Positions 8,099 to 16,062 of a DNA stretch of 64,000 nucleotides are shown here, in pieces (positions within the stretch are counted from its first letter, which is position 1; each line of letters begins with the position of its first letter). The stretch covers positions 682,001-746,000 of the forward strand of contig NZ_FTPP01000002.1 of NCBI RefSeq assembly GCF_900156345.1, read 5' to 3'. The translations under genes and the position numbers were made by a program. This DNA comes from Pontibacter indicus (GTDB lineage Bacteria; Bacteroidota; Bacteroidia; Cytophagales; Hymenobacteraceae). Under the pieces are notes generated by a model. The model saw only the letters and a program-made list of their open reading frames with translations, was not told the DNA's origin and did no database searches.

Positions 8099-10843
8099 TT
8101 AAAACTGGTAAGTCACGCCGAGGTCGAACTGAGCGCCTCTTTTATAGCTGCCGATTGTTACGCTCTGGGCGTTGGTGTCGGAGCCGGCGCCTTCTCTGGT
8201 CAGCCTGTAGGCCGGGTTCAGCAGGTTTTTCGCCTTAATGTTGAATTTGAGGTGGTCGTTGAGCCCCATTGTGGTGATGAAGTCCAGCGTGGTGATGCCC
8301 TTTTCGATCAGGTTGGTATAGCCACGCGTACCGATGGTGTGTACCTTGTCGCTTAGGTAGTTCAGCACCACGGCAGAGGTCAGGCTGGTATTTCGGTTGG
8401 TTATCAGGTTATAAGTCAGGTCCGCATTCAGGATGTAGGGCGCAGCGCCTTCCAGGGTAGAGGAAGTGTTCTGTGCAAAGAAGCTGGGGAGATCGTCTAT
8501 TCTCGTGTGGATGTAAGAGGCATTCAGGCCGGCGTTCAAACGGTGCTTCTCGGCAACGTTCATCAGCGATTTGCGCACTTCTACTTCTATACCTGCGGCC
8601 ACGGCATGGTCCGCTACGTTGTCGTATGTGGCCAGGCCGGCTGAGTTGCCCTGGTCTACCCGCGCTATGGGTTTTTGAATGTGCTTGTAAAAAGCGTTGA
8701 CTGATATCTGCTCACCGTCTGTTGGGTAAAAGTCCCATTTCAGGTCGAAGTTGTAGTTGGTGGAAGGCTTCAGGTTCGGGTTGCCGTTTTCTTTTCCGAA
8801 AATTCCCTGGTAGATGAAGGGCGATAGCTCCTTGTCCTGCGGCAGGGTATAGGTGCGGCTAATGCCCGTTCTAAGGTGGTTTTTATCGTCGAGCTCGTAT
8901 TTGGCGTTGAAGCTAGGCGACAGGAAGAACTTATCCATCACGTTAGAGCCCTGGTTTGCGCCGCGGTTCACGTTGTAGTTGATCTTCATGTACACATCAT
9001 CTGCTCTCAGGCCGGCATTCAGCGTAAGCTTGTCCCCTGTTTTGTGCACCATGTCCACATAGGCACCGTGGTTCATCCGCTCTACATCGTAAACGTCCAG
9101 GTTTTGCTCCAGCATGAAGTGGCCGTTATTCAAGCTTTCCTGGTTTAAGTGAGGGTTCAGGTTGATGTCGCTCAGCGGGAAAACAGGGGCAGGGCCTTGG
9201 CTAAGATCCCAGATGTAGTTGTAAATGGGAGCCGAGAAGTCTTTTGTGCTGATTCTGCCGTCGTAGCCAACCTCCACATAAGATACCTTGTCCGGGTCTG
9301 CCGAGAGCGCATACTGCAGGTTCGCTTTGGGGAGGAGAGCGGTCTCCGTTATTTTATAGTTGAAGCGCTGAACTCTTCCTTCTCCTATACCTAGCTCCAC
9401 GCTACCGTCTCCCACAGAAGGGAGCATGATGATGCGGCGGTCAGGCTCCTGGCCAATTACACGGTTTACCGCAGCCCCCACGTTATACTTTATCCTGTCC
9501 GACAGGTCGCCGCTCCAGATCAGCTGGTTGATGAAAGCGGTGTTGTCGTTGACCTGCAGGCGCCGGGTGTGGCCTTCTGAATTAAACTCGTCCGCTTTCT
9601 GAAACAGCTCGGTTTCTTTGCCATAGAAGCTGTAAGCGGCGGCCGCGGCTGTATGCAGGTAGAGCGAGTTGAAGCGCAGCTGGCCCTTGTTCAGGTTAAA
9701 CTCCAGGTTGCCTGCCAGCATGTGAGAGGCACTGCGTGTAGATTGCTGGTAGTCAAAATCTCGGAACGGGTTGGCTGGATTGGTAGCCGTGATCAGGCGG
9801 GTAACGCCTTCCTGGTAATGGTATTTGTTGTCCATAGAGCCCATCACGTAAAAGCGATGCTTGCCCAGGAACTTGCTGCCACCCGCTATGGAAAGGCCGC
9901 CGTTGAGCAGCGGGTTTTTCTGAACCGGGTTGAGCGAGGTGTTAAAGGAGTAATCAGAGGTATAGCGGGATATATCTTCCGGTCGGCTATTCAGATCTAT
10001 AGGACCGTTGGAGGCAGTGGCATAGCCCAAGCTGTTCAACCCACCGGGAAGATAAAAATCACTGCCGGGTACCTGGCTGTTTATGCCGGTCGAGATTCCG
10101 ATCTGCAGCGACTGGTCGTCCACCAGCTCTTTGGAGTTGATATTGATGATAGCGCCCCCCACATCCCCGTTCATGGAAGATGAAAAGGCCTTGTTCACAT
10201 CCACCGACTGAATGATGTCGCTCGTGAAGAAATCGAGGGAGATGTTTTTGAATTCCGGGTCTTCGGAAGGTATAGCGAAGCCGTTCAGGGTCGTGGTATT
10301 GTAGCGGTCGCCCAGGCCGCGGACGAACACGTTCTTCACGCCGTCGCGTTTCGAAACGCCTGATATTTTGGCTACGGCGCCTTCGGCATCGCTGACGCCT
10401 TTCCGGGAGAGCTCCTGCGCGCCAATGGCCTGCGTGGCGATCACTGCTTTTTTCTGATCCAGGAGCAGGATTTGCTCGGTTTCCCGGTTTCCTTTGGCGG
10501 TGATCGTCACCTCTGCCAGCTGCGAGGTGTTCTGCTCCATGTCCACATTCACGGTGGTGGTTTTGCCGGCTGTTACGGCTATGCTGGTCAGGACTTTCGG
10601 TTTATAGGAGAGGCTGTTCACCTCCAGGGTATAAGTACCTTCTTTTATGTTGTCGATGCGGAAATTGCCAGTGGCATCAGAAGGAGCGCCCAGCCCCGTT
10701 CCCTGCACTTTGATGATCGCGCCAATCAACTCTTCGCCGTTAGTGGCGTCTTTGATGGCTCCCTGTATGCTGCCCGTCTGCGCATGCACGGAAAGGAAAG
10801 CGGATAACAGGAAAAATAGAACTGTGGTGAGATTCTGTCGCAT
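8099..10843 (-). CDS. TonB-dependent receptor with N-terminal CarboxypepD_reg domain
   Basis: This 914 aa outer-membrane transporter has a signal peptide at 1-21 and a carboxypeptidase-regulatory-like domain at about 23-105 (GSIQGAIKDATNGEELIGA). The plug, at about 130-240, includes GVSDAEGAVAKISGVSKRDG and NVFVRGLGDRYN. A 22-strand-type barrel ends in the outer-membrane signal FDLGVTYQF. It lacks the SusC signature and a SusD partner; its partner is the lipoprotein downstream. The promoter is a phosphate-box type about 20 bp upstream of the start codon. I infer uptake of a phosphorus-containing ligand; a siderophore or peptide is the alternative. Confidence 0.85.
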   Translation of the reverse strand: MRQNLTTVLFFLLSAFLSVHAQTGSIQGAIKDATNGEELIGAIIKVQGTGLGAPSDATGNFRIDNIKEGTYTLEVNSLSYKPKVLTSIAVTAGKTTTVNVDMEQNTSQLAEVTITAKGNRETEQILLLDQKKAVIATQAIGAQELSRKGVSDAEGAVAKISGVSKRDGVKNVFVRGLGDRYNTTTLNGFAIPSEDPEFKNISLDFFTSDIIQSVDVNKAFSSSMNGDVGGAIININSKELVDDQSLQIGISTGINSQVPGSDFYLPGGLNSLGYATASNGPIDLNSRPEDISRYTSDYSFNTSLNPVQKNPLLNGGLSIAGGSKFLGKHRFYVMGSMDNKYHYQEGVTRLITATNPANPFRDFDYQQSTRSASHMLAGNLEFNLNKGQLRFNSLYLHTAAAAAYSFYGKETELFQKADEFNSEGHTRRLQVNDNTAFINQLIWSGDLSDRIKYNVGAAVNRVIGQEPDRRIIMLPSVGDGSVELGIGEGRVQRFNYKITETALLPKANLQYALSADPDKVSYVEVGYDGRISTKDFSAPIYNYIWDLSQGPAPVFPLSDINLNPHLNQESLNNGHFMLEQNLDVYDVERMNHGAYVDMVHKTGDKLTLNAGLRADDVYMKINYNVNRGANQGSNVMDKFFLSPSFNAKYELDDKNHLRTGISRTYTLPQDKELSPFIYQGIFGKENGNPNLKPSTNYNFDLKWDFYPTDGEQISVNAFYKHIQKPIARVDQGNSAGLATYDNVADHAVAAGIEVEVRKSLMNVAEKHRLNAGLNASYIHTRIDDLPSFFAQNTSSTLEGAAPYILNADLTYNLITNRNTSLTSAVVLNYLSDKVHTIGTRGYTNLIEKGITTLDFITTMGLNDHLKFNIKAKNLLNPAYRLTREGAGSDTNAQSVTIGSYKRGAQFDLGVTYQF

Positions 10844-10868
10844 TGTAATTGTAGTCTGATTGATGCGA

Positions 10869-10923
10869 CAAAAGTAGAAGGGTCATATTACCCAAATATT
10901 AATGGGGGGTTAAGTTACTATTA
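10869..10923 (-). promoter_or_regulatory. Phosphate-box promoter of the TonB receptor operon
   Basis: On the minus strand TAATA, TAACC, TAATA and TAATA occur at exact 11-bp spacing (plus-strand starts 10919, 10908, 10897, 10886). Exactly 9 bp later is TACTTTTG (10869-10876), a perfect TAnnTTTG -7 element. Transcription would start about 20 bp before the receptor ATG. Confidence 0.8.
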
Positions 10924-11042
10924 ATAAAACCTAATATTCATCCATAACCTGTTGACATACAGGTAATATTGGCGTTTGGGAGTGGTTTTTCGGGTGTTGA
11001 TGCAACAGGCAACCGGCTGTTAATGAGCCAGATGAAGGACTG

Positions 11043-11108
11043 TAAGTGAGGTTTAACAATATAGTAACCTTACAATAATCTATAGCTAACATGATGGGTA
11101 TAGATTTG
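11043..11108 (+). promoter_or_regulatory. Phosphate-box promoter facing an ORF-free transcript
   Basis: TAAGT, TAACA, TAACC, TAATC and TAACA occur at 11043, 11054, 11065, 11076 and 11087: five units at exact 11-bp spacing. Nine bases later is TAGATTTG (11101-11108), a perfect -7 element. Orientation on the transcribed strand is the same as in the three protein-gene promoters. Confidence 0.82.
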
Positions 11109-11112
11109 TAGC

Positions 11113-11243
11113 ATCAATCCTGCCTCTATAAGATACTGATTGCGCATTATGGGTGAGATCAATTGCAGCAATCAATAGTGGTGTGGCTTAGTCTCCCACA
11201 TCATGCACAAAGACCCGCCTCGAAAGAGCGGGTCTTTTCTTTT
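11113..11243 (+). ncRNA. Candidate phosphate-starvation small RNA
   Basis: The stretch between the phosphate-box promoter and a strong terminator is about 130 nt and has no ORF of credible size. The transcript could fold into three hairpins: TGATTGC (11137-11143) with GCAATCA (11168-11174), TGTGG (11182-11186) with CCACA (11196-11200), and the terminator stem. The only internal ATG ORF with a stop before the terminator is 9 codons (11149-11178) and has no ribosome binding site. Start is estimated from the -7 element and may be off by a few bases. No match to a known RNA family is claimed. Confidence 0.6.
11208..11243 (+). terminator. Strong terminator of the candidate small RNA
   Basis: AAAGACCCGC pairs with GCGGGTCTTT across a 9 nt loop (ctcgaaaga), followed by a T-rich tail ttctttttc. 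No protein-coding gene ends nearby on the plus strand, so this terminator needs another transcript to explain it. Confidence 0.9.
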
Positions 11244-11433
11244 TCTATACCTGTGGGTTTGTTGACAAAAAACTAATGTAGGCGGTAGAAATTTTCTGTA
11301 TAAGTAAAAGGAAAGGAACAGGGCTGAGGCTGCATACTACAATCAGCCTCCGGCTTGTTAGTTCTAGCTATCTCGCGCAGCAGATTTTTTTGTCTTTTGT
11401 CGAAACCCCCTTTATCTCTAGAAGTGCTATACC

Positions 11434-11622
11434 TTAAAAGTCGGTTACGGAACCTGCATCTCCGCCCAGATACTGATACAGGAAGTAGGCCAGTATAGCC
11501 AGCACGATGATGCCCAGACACCCGATTCCGCCACAGCCGCCGCGTCCTCTTCCGCCTCCCGCACCGCCCCGACCACCGAACAATTTACTCAACATCCAGA
11601 TTCTGAATAAGCCTCTTAGCAT
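11434..11622 (-). CDS. Small glycine/arginine-rich single-pass membrane protein
   Basis: This 62 aa protein is not recognised as a named family. An N-terminal amphipathic stretch (MLRGLFRIWMLSKLFG) is followed by a Gly/Arg-rich segment with two cysteines (about residues 17-35), then one transmembrane helix (about 35-52, IGCLGIIVLAILAYFLYQYL). The plausible start, clear helix and location in its own gap downstream of the moxR terminator support a real gene, but composition bias makes this uncertain. Confidence 0.5.
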   Translation of the reverse strand: MLRGLFRIWMLSKLFGGRGGAGGGRGRGGCGGIGCLGIIVLAILAYFLYQYLGGDAGSVTDF

Positions 11623-11649
11623 GGTGTATACCTTAGGTCAAAAACGCAT

Positions 11650-11686
11650 AACCCCGGCTGTGCTCTTATACAGTACAGCCGGGGTT
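11650..11686 (-). terminator. Terminator-like hairpin after moxR
   Basis: AACCCCGGCTGT (11650-11661) is a perfect 12-bp inverted repeat with 11675-11686 and has a 13 nt loop. The following minus-strand bases are ATGCGTTTTTG, so the T-run is slightly offset. Confidence 0.6.
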
Positions 11687-11760
11687 AGAACTTACGGAAA
11701 GGTATAGAAGCTAGTTATAAAATGAAGCCTGCATTAAGGGGGGCGTACTTTTATGCCTGC

Positions 11761-11776
11761 AGGTATAGCTATACCT
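11761..11776. repeat. 16-bp perfect palindrome of the iterated motif
   Basis: AGGTATAGCTATACCT reads the same on both strands and consists of two head-to-head copies of the dispersed AGGTATAG word. It abuts the moxR stop codon. Confidence 0.9.
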
Positions 11777-12768
11777 TAGCTGATCGGCACTTTGCGCAGG
11801 ATGGCCTCAATGAAGTCTTTGGTCTTGATGCCGTCGGCCTCTGCCTCGTAGTTAAGGATGATACGGTGGTTCATCACATCGTGGGCCACCTCCTTTATGT
11901 CCTCGGGTAGCACGTAGTCGCGGTCGTCGAAGTAGGCAACAGCTTTGGCGGCGCGGTTCAGGGCGATGCTGGCACGCGGCGACACGCCAAACTGAATGTA
12001 GTCTGCAAACTCGTTGAGGTCGTACTCGGCCGGACGGCGGGTTGCAAACACCAGCTCGATGATGTAGCGCTCTAGCGTCTCGGATATCTGCACCTGGTTG
12101 ATCTCGCTGCGGATGGCGAAGATATCCTCTTTTGAAAGCACCTTGTTCACCGTGTCATTGAAAGCCATGTTGGCCATGCGGCGCATGATCTCCAACTCAT
12201 CCGTCTTCTTCGGGTAATCAATGTATACCTTCATCATAAAACGGTCGACCTGGGCCTCGGGCAGTGGGTAGGTGCCTTCGTGCTCCACCGGGTTTTGTGT
12301 GGCTAAGACAAGGAAAGGAAGATCGAGTTTATAAGTGGTTTCGCCAATGGTTACTTGCTTCTCCTGCATGGCCTCCAGCAGCGCGGACTGCACTTTGGCC
12401 GGAGAGCGGTTCACTTCGTCGGCCAGAATCAGGTTTGCGAAGATGGGCCCCTTTTTTACCTCAAACTGCGAGGCGTTCTGGTTGTAGATCATGGTGCCGA
12501 TCAGGTCAGAGGGCAGCAGGTCGGGCGTGAACTGGATGCGCTGAAAGTCGAGGCGCAGGGCGCGGGCAAGCGAGTTGATGGTGAGCGTTTTGGCCAGACC
12601 AGGCACGCCTTCCAGCAGAATGTGGCCGCCGGTGAACAAGCCAATGAGCAGACGATTGACCATGTAGGACTGTCCGACCACCACTTTCCCCACTTCCTGA
12701 AACACTTGCTTTATCTTCTGCTGGTGGTCTTTCACCTGGTCCTGGTATACTAATTCTTCTGCTGGCAT
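11776..12768 (-). CDS. MoxR-family AAA+ ATPase
   Basis: This 330 aa chaperone-like ATPase has Walker A GVPGLAKT at 54-61, Walker B LILADE at 113-118, sensor-1 LATQNP at about 151-156, and the C-terminal lid domain with GVSPRASIALNRAAKA. MoxR proteins typically activate von Willebrand-factor-A partners or help assemble complexes. Such partners (DUF58, VWA, BatA) often lie next to moxR in Bacteroidota but are absent here: the neighbours are a small membrane protein and a PH-like protein. The catalytic set is intact. Confidence 0.93.
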   Translation of the reverse strand: MPAEELVYQDQVKDHQQKIKQVFQEVGKVVVGQSYMVNRLLIGLFTGGHILLEGVPGLAKTLTINSLARALRLDFQRIQFTPDLLPSDLIGTMIYNQNASQFEVKKGPIFANLILADEVNRSPAKVQSALLEAMQEKQVTIGETTYKLDLPFLVLATQNPVEHEGTYPLPEAQVDRFMMKVYIDYPKKTDELEIMRRMANMAFNDTVNKVLSKEDIFAIRSEINQVQISETLERYIIELVFATRRPAEYDLNEFADYIQFGVSPRASIALNRAAKAVAYFDDRDYVLPEDIKEVAHDVMNHRIILNYEAEADGIKTKDFIEAILRKVPIS

Positions 12769-12870
12769 AGCTCAATGGCATTTAAAGGCCCTAAATATAA
12801 TAACTCTCAGGGACGGTCGCAATTAAATGCCTATACCTGTGCCGCTAAAGGTATAGAAAAGGACTTAAAA

Positions 12871-12893
12871 GAAAAGAGCGCCCTAGGCGCTCT
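12871..12893 (-). terminator. Terminator overlapping the stop codon of the PH-like gene
   Basis: On the minus strand AGAGCGCC and GGCGCTCT form an 8-bp stem followed by TTTTC. The TAG stop codon of the upstream gene (12883-12885) is itself the 3 nt loop, an unusually compact gene end. Confidence 0.8.
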
Positions 12894-13350
12894 TTTTATG
12901 TTCTGTCTCAAATGCTATGGGCTGTTCTGCCTCCTGTTGCTTCAGCGTTTCCATGCGCTCACGCTTGGCCTGCCGCACCAGCTCAATCATGCTGCTGAGC
13001 CTGTTCTCCTCCACATCTTCAATCGGTAGGATCATGGTAGTGTAAGGGGCCTCAATATGGATGCGGTGTTGCCGCGTCATCAGGTATAGCATCAGGAAGA
13101 AACCGCTGAGGAGCGCAAACACGTCGCTGAAATAAACGAAAAAGGCCAGGGTGACGCTCAGCGCCAGGTATAGAGGCTTGCCCGTGGCTTTGATTTGCCA
13201 GGAAGTGATATCCTCCAGCATTACGGACTGGCAGCTTTTTAGAAGCCAGTTGTTCTGCCGCATAATGACACGGTGCGTCGTCAGAATCAGCTTCTTGTCT
13301 ACTGTCTGAATAAGGTGCCGTTCACCACCAAGAAGTCGTGTTACTGCCAT
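12883..13350 (-). CDS. Membrane protein with a PH-like (bPH) fold, function unknown
   Basis: This is a 155 aa protein from the ATG at 13350; a GTG at 13407 would add 19 residues. The N-terminal part (GGERHLIQTVDKKLILTTHRV) resembles the start of bacterial PH-like domains. Two hydrophobic segments follow in the middle (about 70-105) before a second beta-rich stretch, and a charged helical tail ends KRERMETLKQQEAE. No enzyme motifs are seen. The tail is consistent with a cytoplasmic C-terminus. Confidence 0.65.
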   Translation of the reverse strand: MAVTRLLGGERHLIQTVDKKLILTTHRVIMRQNNWLLKSCQSVMLEDITSWQIKATGKPLYLALSVTLAFFVYFSDVFALLSGFFLMLYLMTRQHRIHIEAPYTTMILPIEDVEENRLSSMIELVRQAKRERMETLKQQEAEQPIAFETEHKKSA

Positions 13351-13407
13351 CCCTGATGGAGCATTAAGTTTGTTTATCTTCGGATTGAGTCGTAGCGAGT
13401 GTATCAC

Positions 13408-13721
13408 AGCTATAAATTGGTGTTAACTATATCCAGGATTCCCGGAAGCACCAAAAGGTTGCATGTAAGTCCGGTACAAAGGTAAATAAATATTAATTCT
13501 TATACGAAGTCAACCTGCTCCATATCGGTTTTATCATAATTCGGGTGATTTGGTACTATACCTACGGCAATTAGCTTTTTAGGATTGTGAATTAGTTAGC
13601 AAAAACTTTGCCCTTTTATGCTATTGACAATAAATATTCTTACTAAATTATATTCATATATAGAAAAAGCCACCCTAAACGAATAGGGTGGCTTTTTCTT
13701 ATAAATAGTGGCGATTATTTT
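13408..13721. other. Intergenic region
   Basis: This AT-rich spacer of 314 bp has no ORF. Apart from the terminator at 13669-13692 I see nothing that can be assigned. Confidence 0.6.
13669..13692 (-). terminator. Terminator after the acidic protein gene
   Basis: GCCACCCTA (13669-13677) pairs with TAGGGTGGC (13684-13692) around a 6 nt loop, with A-run and T-run on either side. It can work in both directions and serves the minus-strand gene at 13722. Confidence 0.92.
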
Positions 13722-14108
13722 TTAGGCAGTCAGATAGAATTCTCCTTCGTGGCCATGAGCGCGCTGGTTCTTGAAGCGGCCTATATCGGTCTGCATATTC
13801 TCGTAAATTTCCAAAATTTCTTCCGAATCCTGGGTGAGTGGTTTTATGTGCTCGAGCAGTAGCTTGGCCGCCAAAGGGTAGAACTTTGAGTCGTCCGTGT
13901 TCTTGGCGTTTACTTTGAAACTTGTCACGTGCGCCTCCAGCTTTTTCAAGGCAGGGTATTCGGCCTTAAATTCTTGAATGGTGTCGCGGAGTTTCTCCCG
14001 TATCATCAGGTATAAATCCTCTTCGAAGGTCATCCCGAAGTCATCATCCTCCTCTTCATCATCGAAGCTGTAATCTAAGTCGTCATCGTAATCGAAATCG
14101 TCTCTCAT
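13722..14108 (-). CDS. Small acidic protein, function unknown
   Basis: This 128 aa protein is not recognised as a named family. The first 30 residues are almost all Asp, Glu, Tyr and Phe (DDFDYDDDLDYSFDDEEEDD), which looks like a disordered acidic tail. The rest is predicted helical (residues 35-120) with several amphipathic segments. Cytosolic; no signal peptide or membrane helix. It is flanked by its own terminator and stands alone. Confidence 0.75.
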   Translation of the reverse strand: MRDDFDYDDDLDYSFDDEEEDDDFGMTFEEDLYLMIREKLRDTIQEFKAEYPALKKLEAHVTSFKVNAKNTDDSKFYPLAAKLLLEHIKPLTQDSEEILEIYENMQTDIGRFKNQRAHGHEGEFYLTA

Positions 14109-14412
14109 GGCTGATAATAAGGTTATTTTGAATTGTTAGTACGAGCGGTTATTCTTTAGGTGTTGCATAAAGTATACTCTTTTCTTCCCGAACAGATACA
14201 TAAAAACCCCGTGGCGTCCGCGTCGGCCCGCAAAGAAAATGCATAAATAATGTTTCGAATCCGTATTTGCAATGCCTCAGCGCATACCTGTATTGAATTA
14301 TTTTGCTTTGGCAAAAATATGGCTGGGTAGTGGTTTGAGGCTAAAGGCGATAGGTATAAAAAAAGACCTGCTCCGGTGGAGAGGCCTTCTTTGTAGGGTG
14401 TATGCTCGGTGC
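14109..14412. other. Intergenic region
   Basis: This 304 bp spacer has no gene. It contains the terminator-like hairpin at 14358-14392; nothing else was recognised. Confidence 0.6.
14358..14392 (-). terminator. Probable terminator after the 14413 gene
   Basis: An imperfect stem has the core CTCC/GGAG and flanking AGGCC/GACCT partial pairing. It is followed on the minus strand by seven T residues, 21 bp past the stop codon. Confidence 0.5.
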
Positions 14413-15552
14413 CTAGGCGAACTTGCGCTCGATCAGGCGTAGCAGTTTGCTCACGCTGTCCTGCTTTTTGCTCCAGTCATAGCGGCGGGCCAGGTCGTTG
14501 GTGATAAAGTGCATGGCCTCATCCGGAGTCCTGAACTGGTCCAGCTGCTGAATGGTGTTGTAGTAAGTCATGTTGTCGCCATCGAACAGCTCGTTGATGA
14601 AGCTGAAGCGCTGGTTGATCGAAATAGAGTTTTTGAGCGACTCTATCTTCGTGTTGCCCAGCGACTCGCCGATGGAAGAGGCAGCTGGCTTACTGAACTT
14701 CTCGTTCATGGTCGGGCGCTCAGCCTTAAAACGCTCGTTCAGGTTGTTGTCGGCAACAGCAGCCGGCCTCGGTGCCGCGGCCACCGGTGCCGGAACAGGT
14801 ACAGGGGGCGTAGGTATAGATGCCTCGCGTTGTGCCATGTGTATCGGTGCCACCACGTCTTTCTCCTCAATTGGCGCGGCCGGCGTAGGCTTGGCGATGG
14901 AAGCGGCGTAAGCAGCCAAAGGCGAAATCTGCTGTTGTTTGATTTCTTCCTCCGTAATCGGCAGCAGGCTGTTGAACGGTGCCAACACCTCGGCCAGCGG
15001 CGCCACGTTGTCGCGGTTGGCGTTCAGGTATAGCTTAAAGCGGCTCAGAATATAGTCGCGGTCGCGGTTAGACGGGGAGAGGGTGCTCACAAAGCCAGCA
15101 AACAGGGACTTGTCCAGGTCGATGTATTTGAGGTTCTCCTGCAGTTTAGGCAAGGTGATGTCCTCCTGGATGCGCAGGAACTTCTCTTCGAAGGTGGCCA
15201 CCGGTGCCAGTTTTAGCAGGAACGTGTCGAGGATCGCCTTCTGAAGCAGTGGCTCAAAAGCATCGCGCTTGATCAGGATCTTGCGCGAGAGTACATTCAT
15301 GAAATTGAGCAGCGCCTCTTTCACTTCCTCGTGCTCGTAGTCGAAGTAGGGACTGCGCAGGTTGGCCATTTCGTGGTGCCACTTCAGCAGGAGCTCTTTG
15401 ATCACAAACAAATTGACCTGTTTAATGGGCGTAAAGCCAATCAGTTGGGGGCCGTTGATGGTGTCGTGGGCAGCAAAATGGCGGTCGCAAAGCACATTTG
15501 CCAGTTCTTTGCTGTAACGTTCAAGCCTTAATTGATTATATTTGTCTTCCAT
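14413..15552 (-). CDS. Hypothetical cytosolic protein with a Pro/Ala-rich linker
   Basis: This 379 aa protein is not recognised. Two helical regions (about 1-220 and 300-379) are joined by a Pro/Ala/Val-rich linker (about 235-275, with runs such as PPVPVPAPVAAAPRPAA). The C-terminal part (INQRFSFINELFDGDNMTYYNTI) resembles a segment common in Bacteroidota proteins of unknown role. I chose the ATG at 15552 (MEDKYNQLRLERY); an upstream start at 15594 would run into the divergent ferredoxin start. No catalytic motif, signal peptide or membrane helix is visible. Confidence 0.8.
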   Translation of the reverse strand: MEDKYNQLRLERYSKELANVLCDRHFAAHDTINGPQLIGFTPIKQVNLFVIKELLLKWHHEMANLRSPYFDYEHEEVKEALLNFMNVLSRKILIKRDAFEPLLQKAILDTFLLKLAPVATFEEKFLRIQEDITLPKLQENLKYIDLDKSLFAGFVSTLSPSNRDRDYILSRFKLYLNANRDNVAPLAEVLAPFNSLLPITEEEIKQQQISPLAAYAASIAKPTPAAPIEEKDVVAPIHMAQREASIPTPPVPVPAPVAAAPRPAAVADNNLNERFKAERPTMNEKFSKPAASSIGESLGNTKIESLKNSISINQRFSFINELFDGDNMTYYNTIQQLDQFRTPDEAMHFITNDLARRYDWSKKQDSVSKLLRLIERKFA

Positions 15553-15587
15553 TGGTATACCTTTCTTTCGTAAAGTTAATAAATAAT

Positions 15588-15911
15588 ATGCCAAAGTTAA
15601 CGGTGCAAAACCTGTTCAATCGGCAGGTAGAAGTGGCACCCGGGCAAACGCTACTAAAGGCCCTGCAAGCCGACGGCATCGACTGGATGCACGCCTGCGG
15701 AGCCAAGGGGCGCTGCACCACCTGCCGCATAGTGGTGCAGGAGGGTTTGGAGCACTTCGGGCCGCTTACCGAGAGCGAGGAGCGCTACCGGAGCAGAGGC
15801 CGCCTACAGACTAACGAAAGACTGACCTGCCAGTGTACATTGGTGAGCGGAGACGCCCAGGGCCGTGTGCCCCGGCAGACCATGCTCCCACATATGAAGT
15901 ATAGCAGTTAG
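15588..15911 (+). CDS. 2Fe-2S ferredoxin
   Basis: This 107 aa electron carrier of the plant/adrenodoxin type has cluster ligands visible as C-x5-C-x2-C in HACGAKGRCTTC (about residues 44-55) plus a C-terminal C in LTCQC (about 83-87). The N-terminal beta strands NRQVEVAPGQTLLKAL fit the fold. Start is the ATG at 15588; a longer in-frame reading from 15498 overlaps the divergent gene and has no ferredoxin-like sequence. Redox partner unknown; the nearest genes give no hint. Confidence 0.92.
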   Translation: MPKLTVQNLFNRQVEVAPGQTLLKALQADGIDWMHACGAKGRCTTCRIVVQEGLEHFGPLTESEERYRSRGRLQTNERLTCQCTLVSGDAQGRVPRQTMLPHMKYSS

Positions 15912-16020
15912 GAGTTTAGGAAGTTAGAAAGGGAGAGAGTTAGAAAGGTAGAAAGTTGTTGTGTAGCGACGTTACACCGTAACGACGTGTTACAACGCAG
16001 TATGGCGGTACCCTTGTAGG

Positions 16021-16039
16021 GATAGGTCGCGACCTGTCC
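16021..16039 (+). repeat. Dispersed palindrome AGGTCGCGACCT, copy 1
   Basis: GATAGGTCGCGACCTGTCC followed by GAATCGTGTACC. Other copies are at 24998-25017, 25994-26013 and, inverted, 34768-34787. All lie between genes. Confidence 0.9.
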
Positions 16040-16062
16040 GAATCGTGTACCGGCAATATTTG

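Larger units (their letters stand above)
10844..11433. other. Divergent regulatory region with two phosphate boxes and a candidate sRNA
   Basis: This 590 bp region has no credible protein gene. It holds the minus-strand TonB-receptor promoter (10869-10923), a small inverted repeat ACCTGT/ACAGGT (10947-10964), the plus-strand phosphate-box promoter (11043-11108), the candidate small RNA with terminator (to 11243), and about 190 bp to 11433 in which I see nothing further. Confidence 0.65.

Noticed and set aside
11149..11178. 9-codon ORF inside the candidate small RNA
   Set aside because: No ribosome binding site; length not credible. It could still be a dual-function RNA but nothing supports this.
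15498..15587. N-terminal extension of the ferredoxin
   Set aside because: The extra residues overlap the divergent gene start and have no ferredoxin similarity; ATG 15588 gives the normal fold start.
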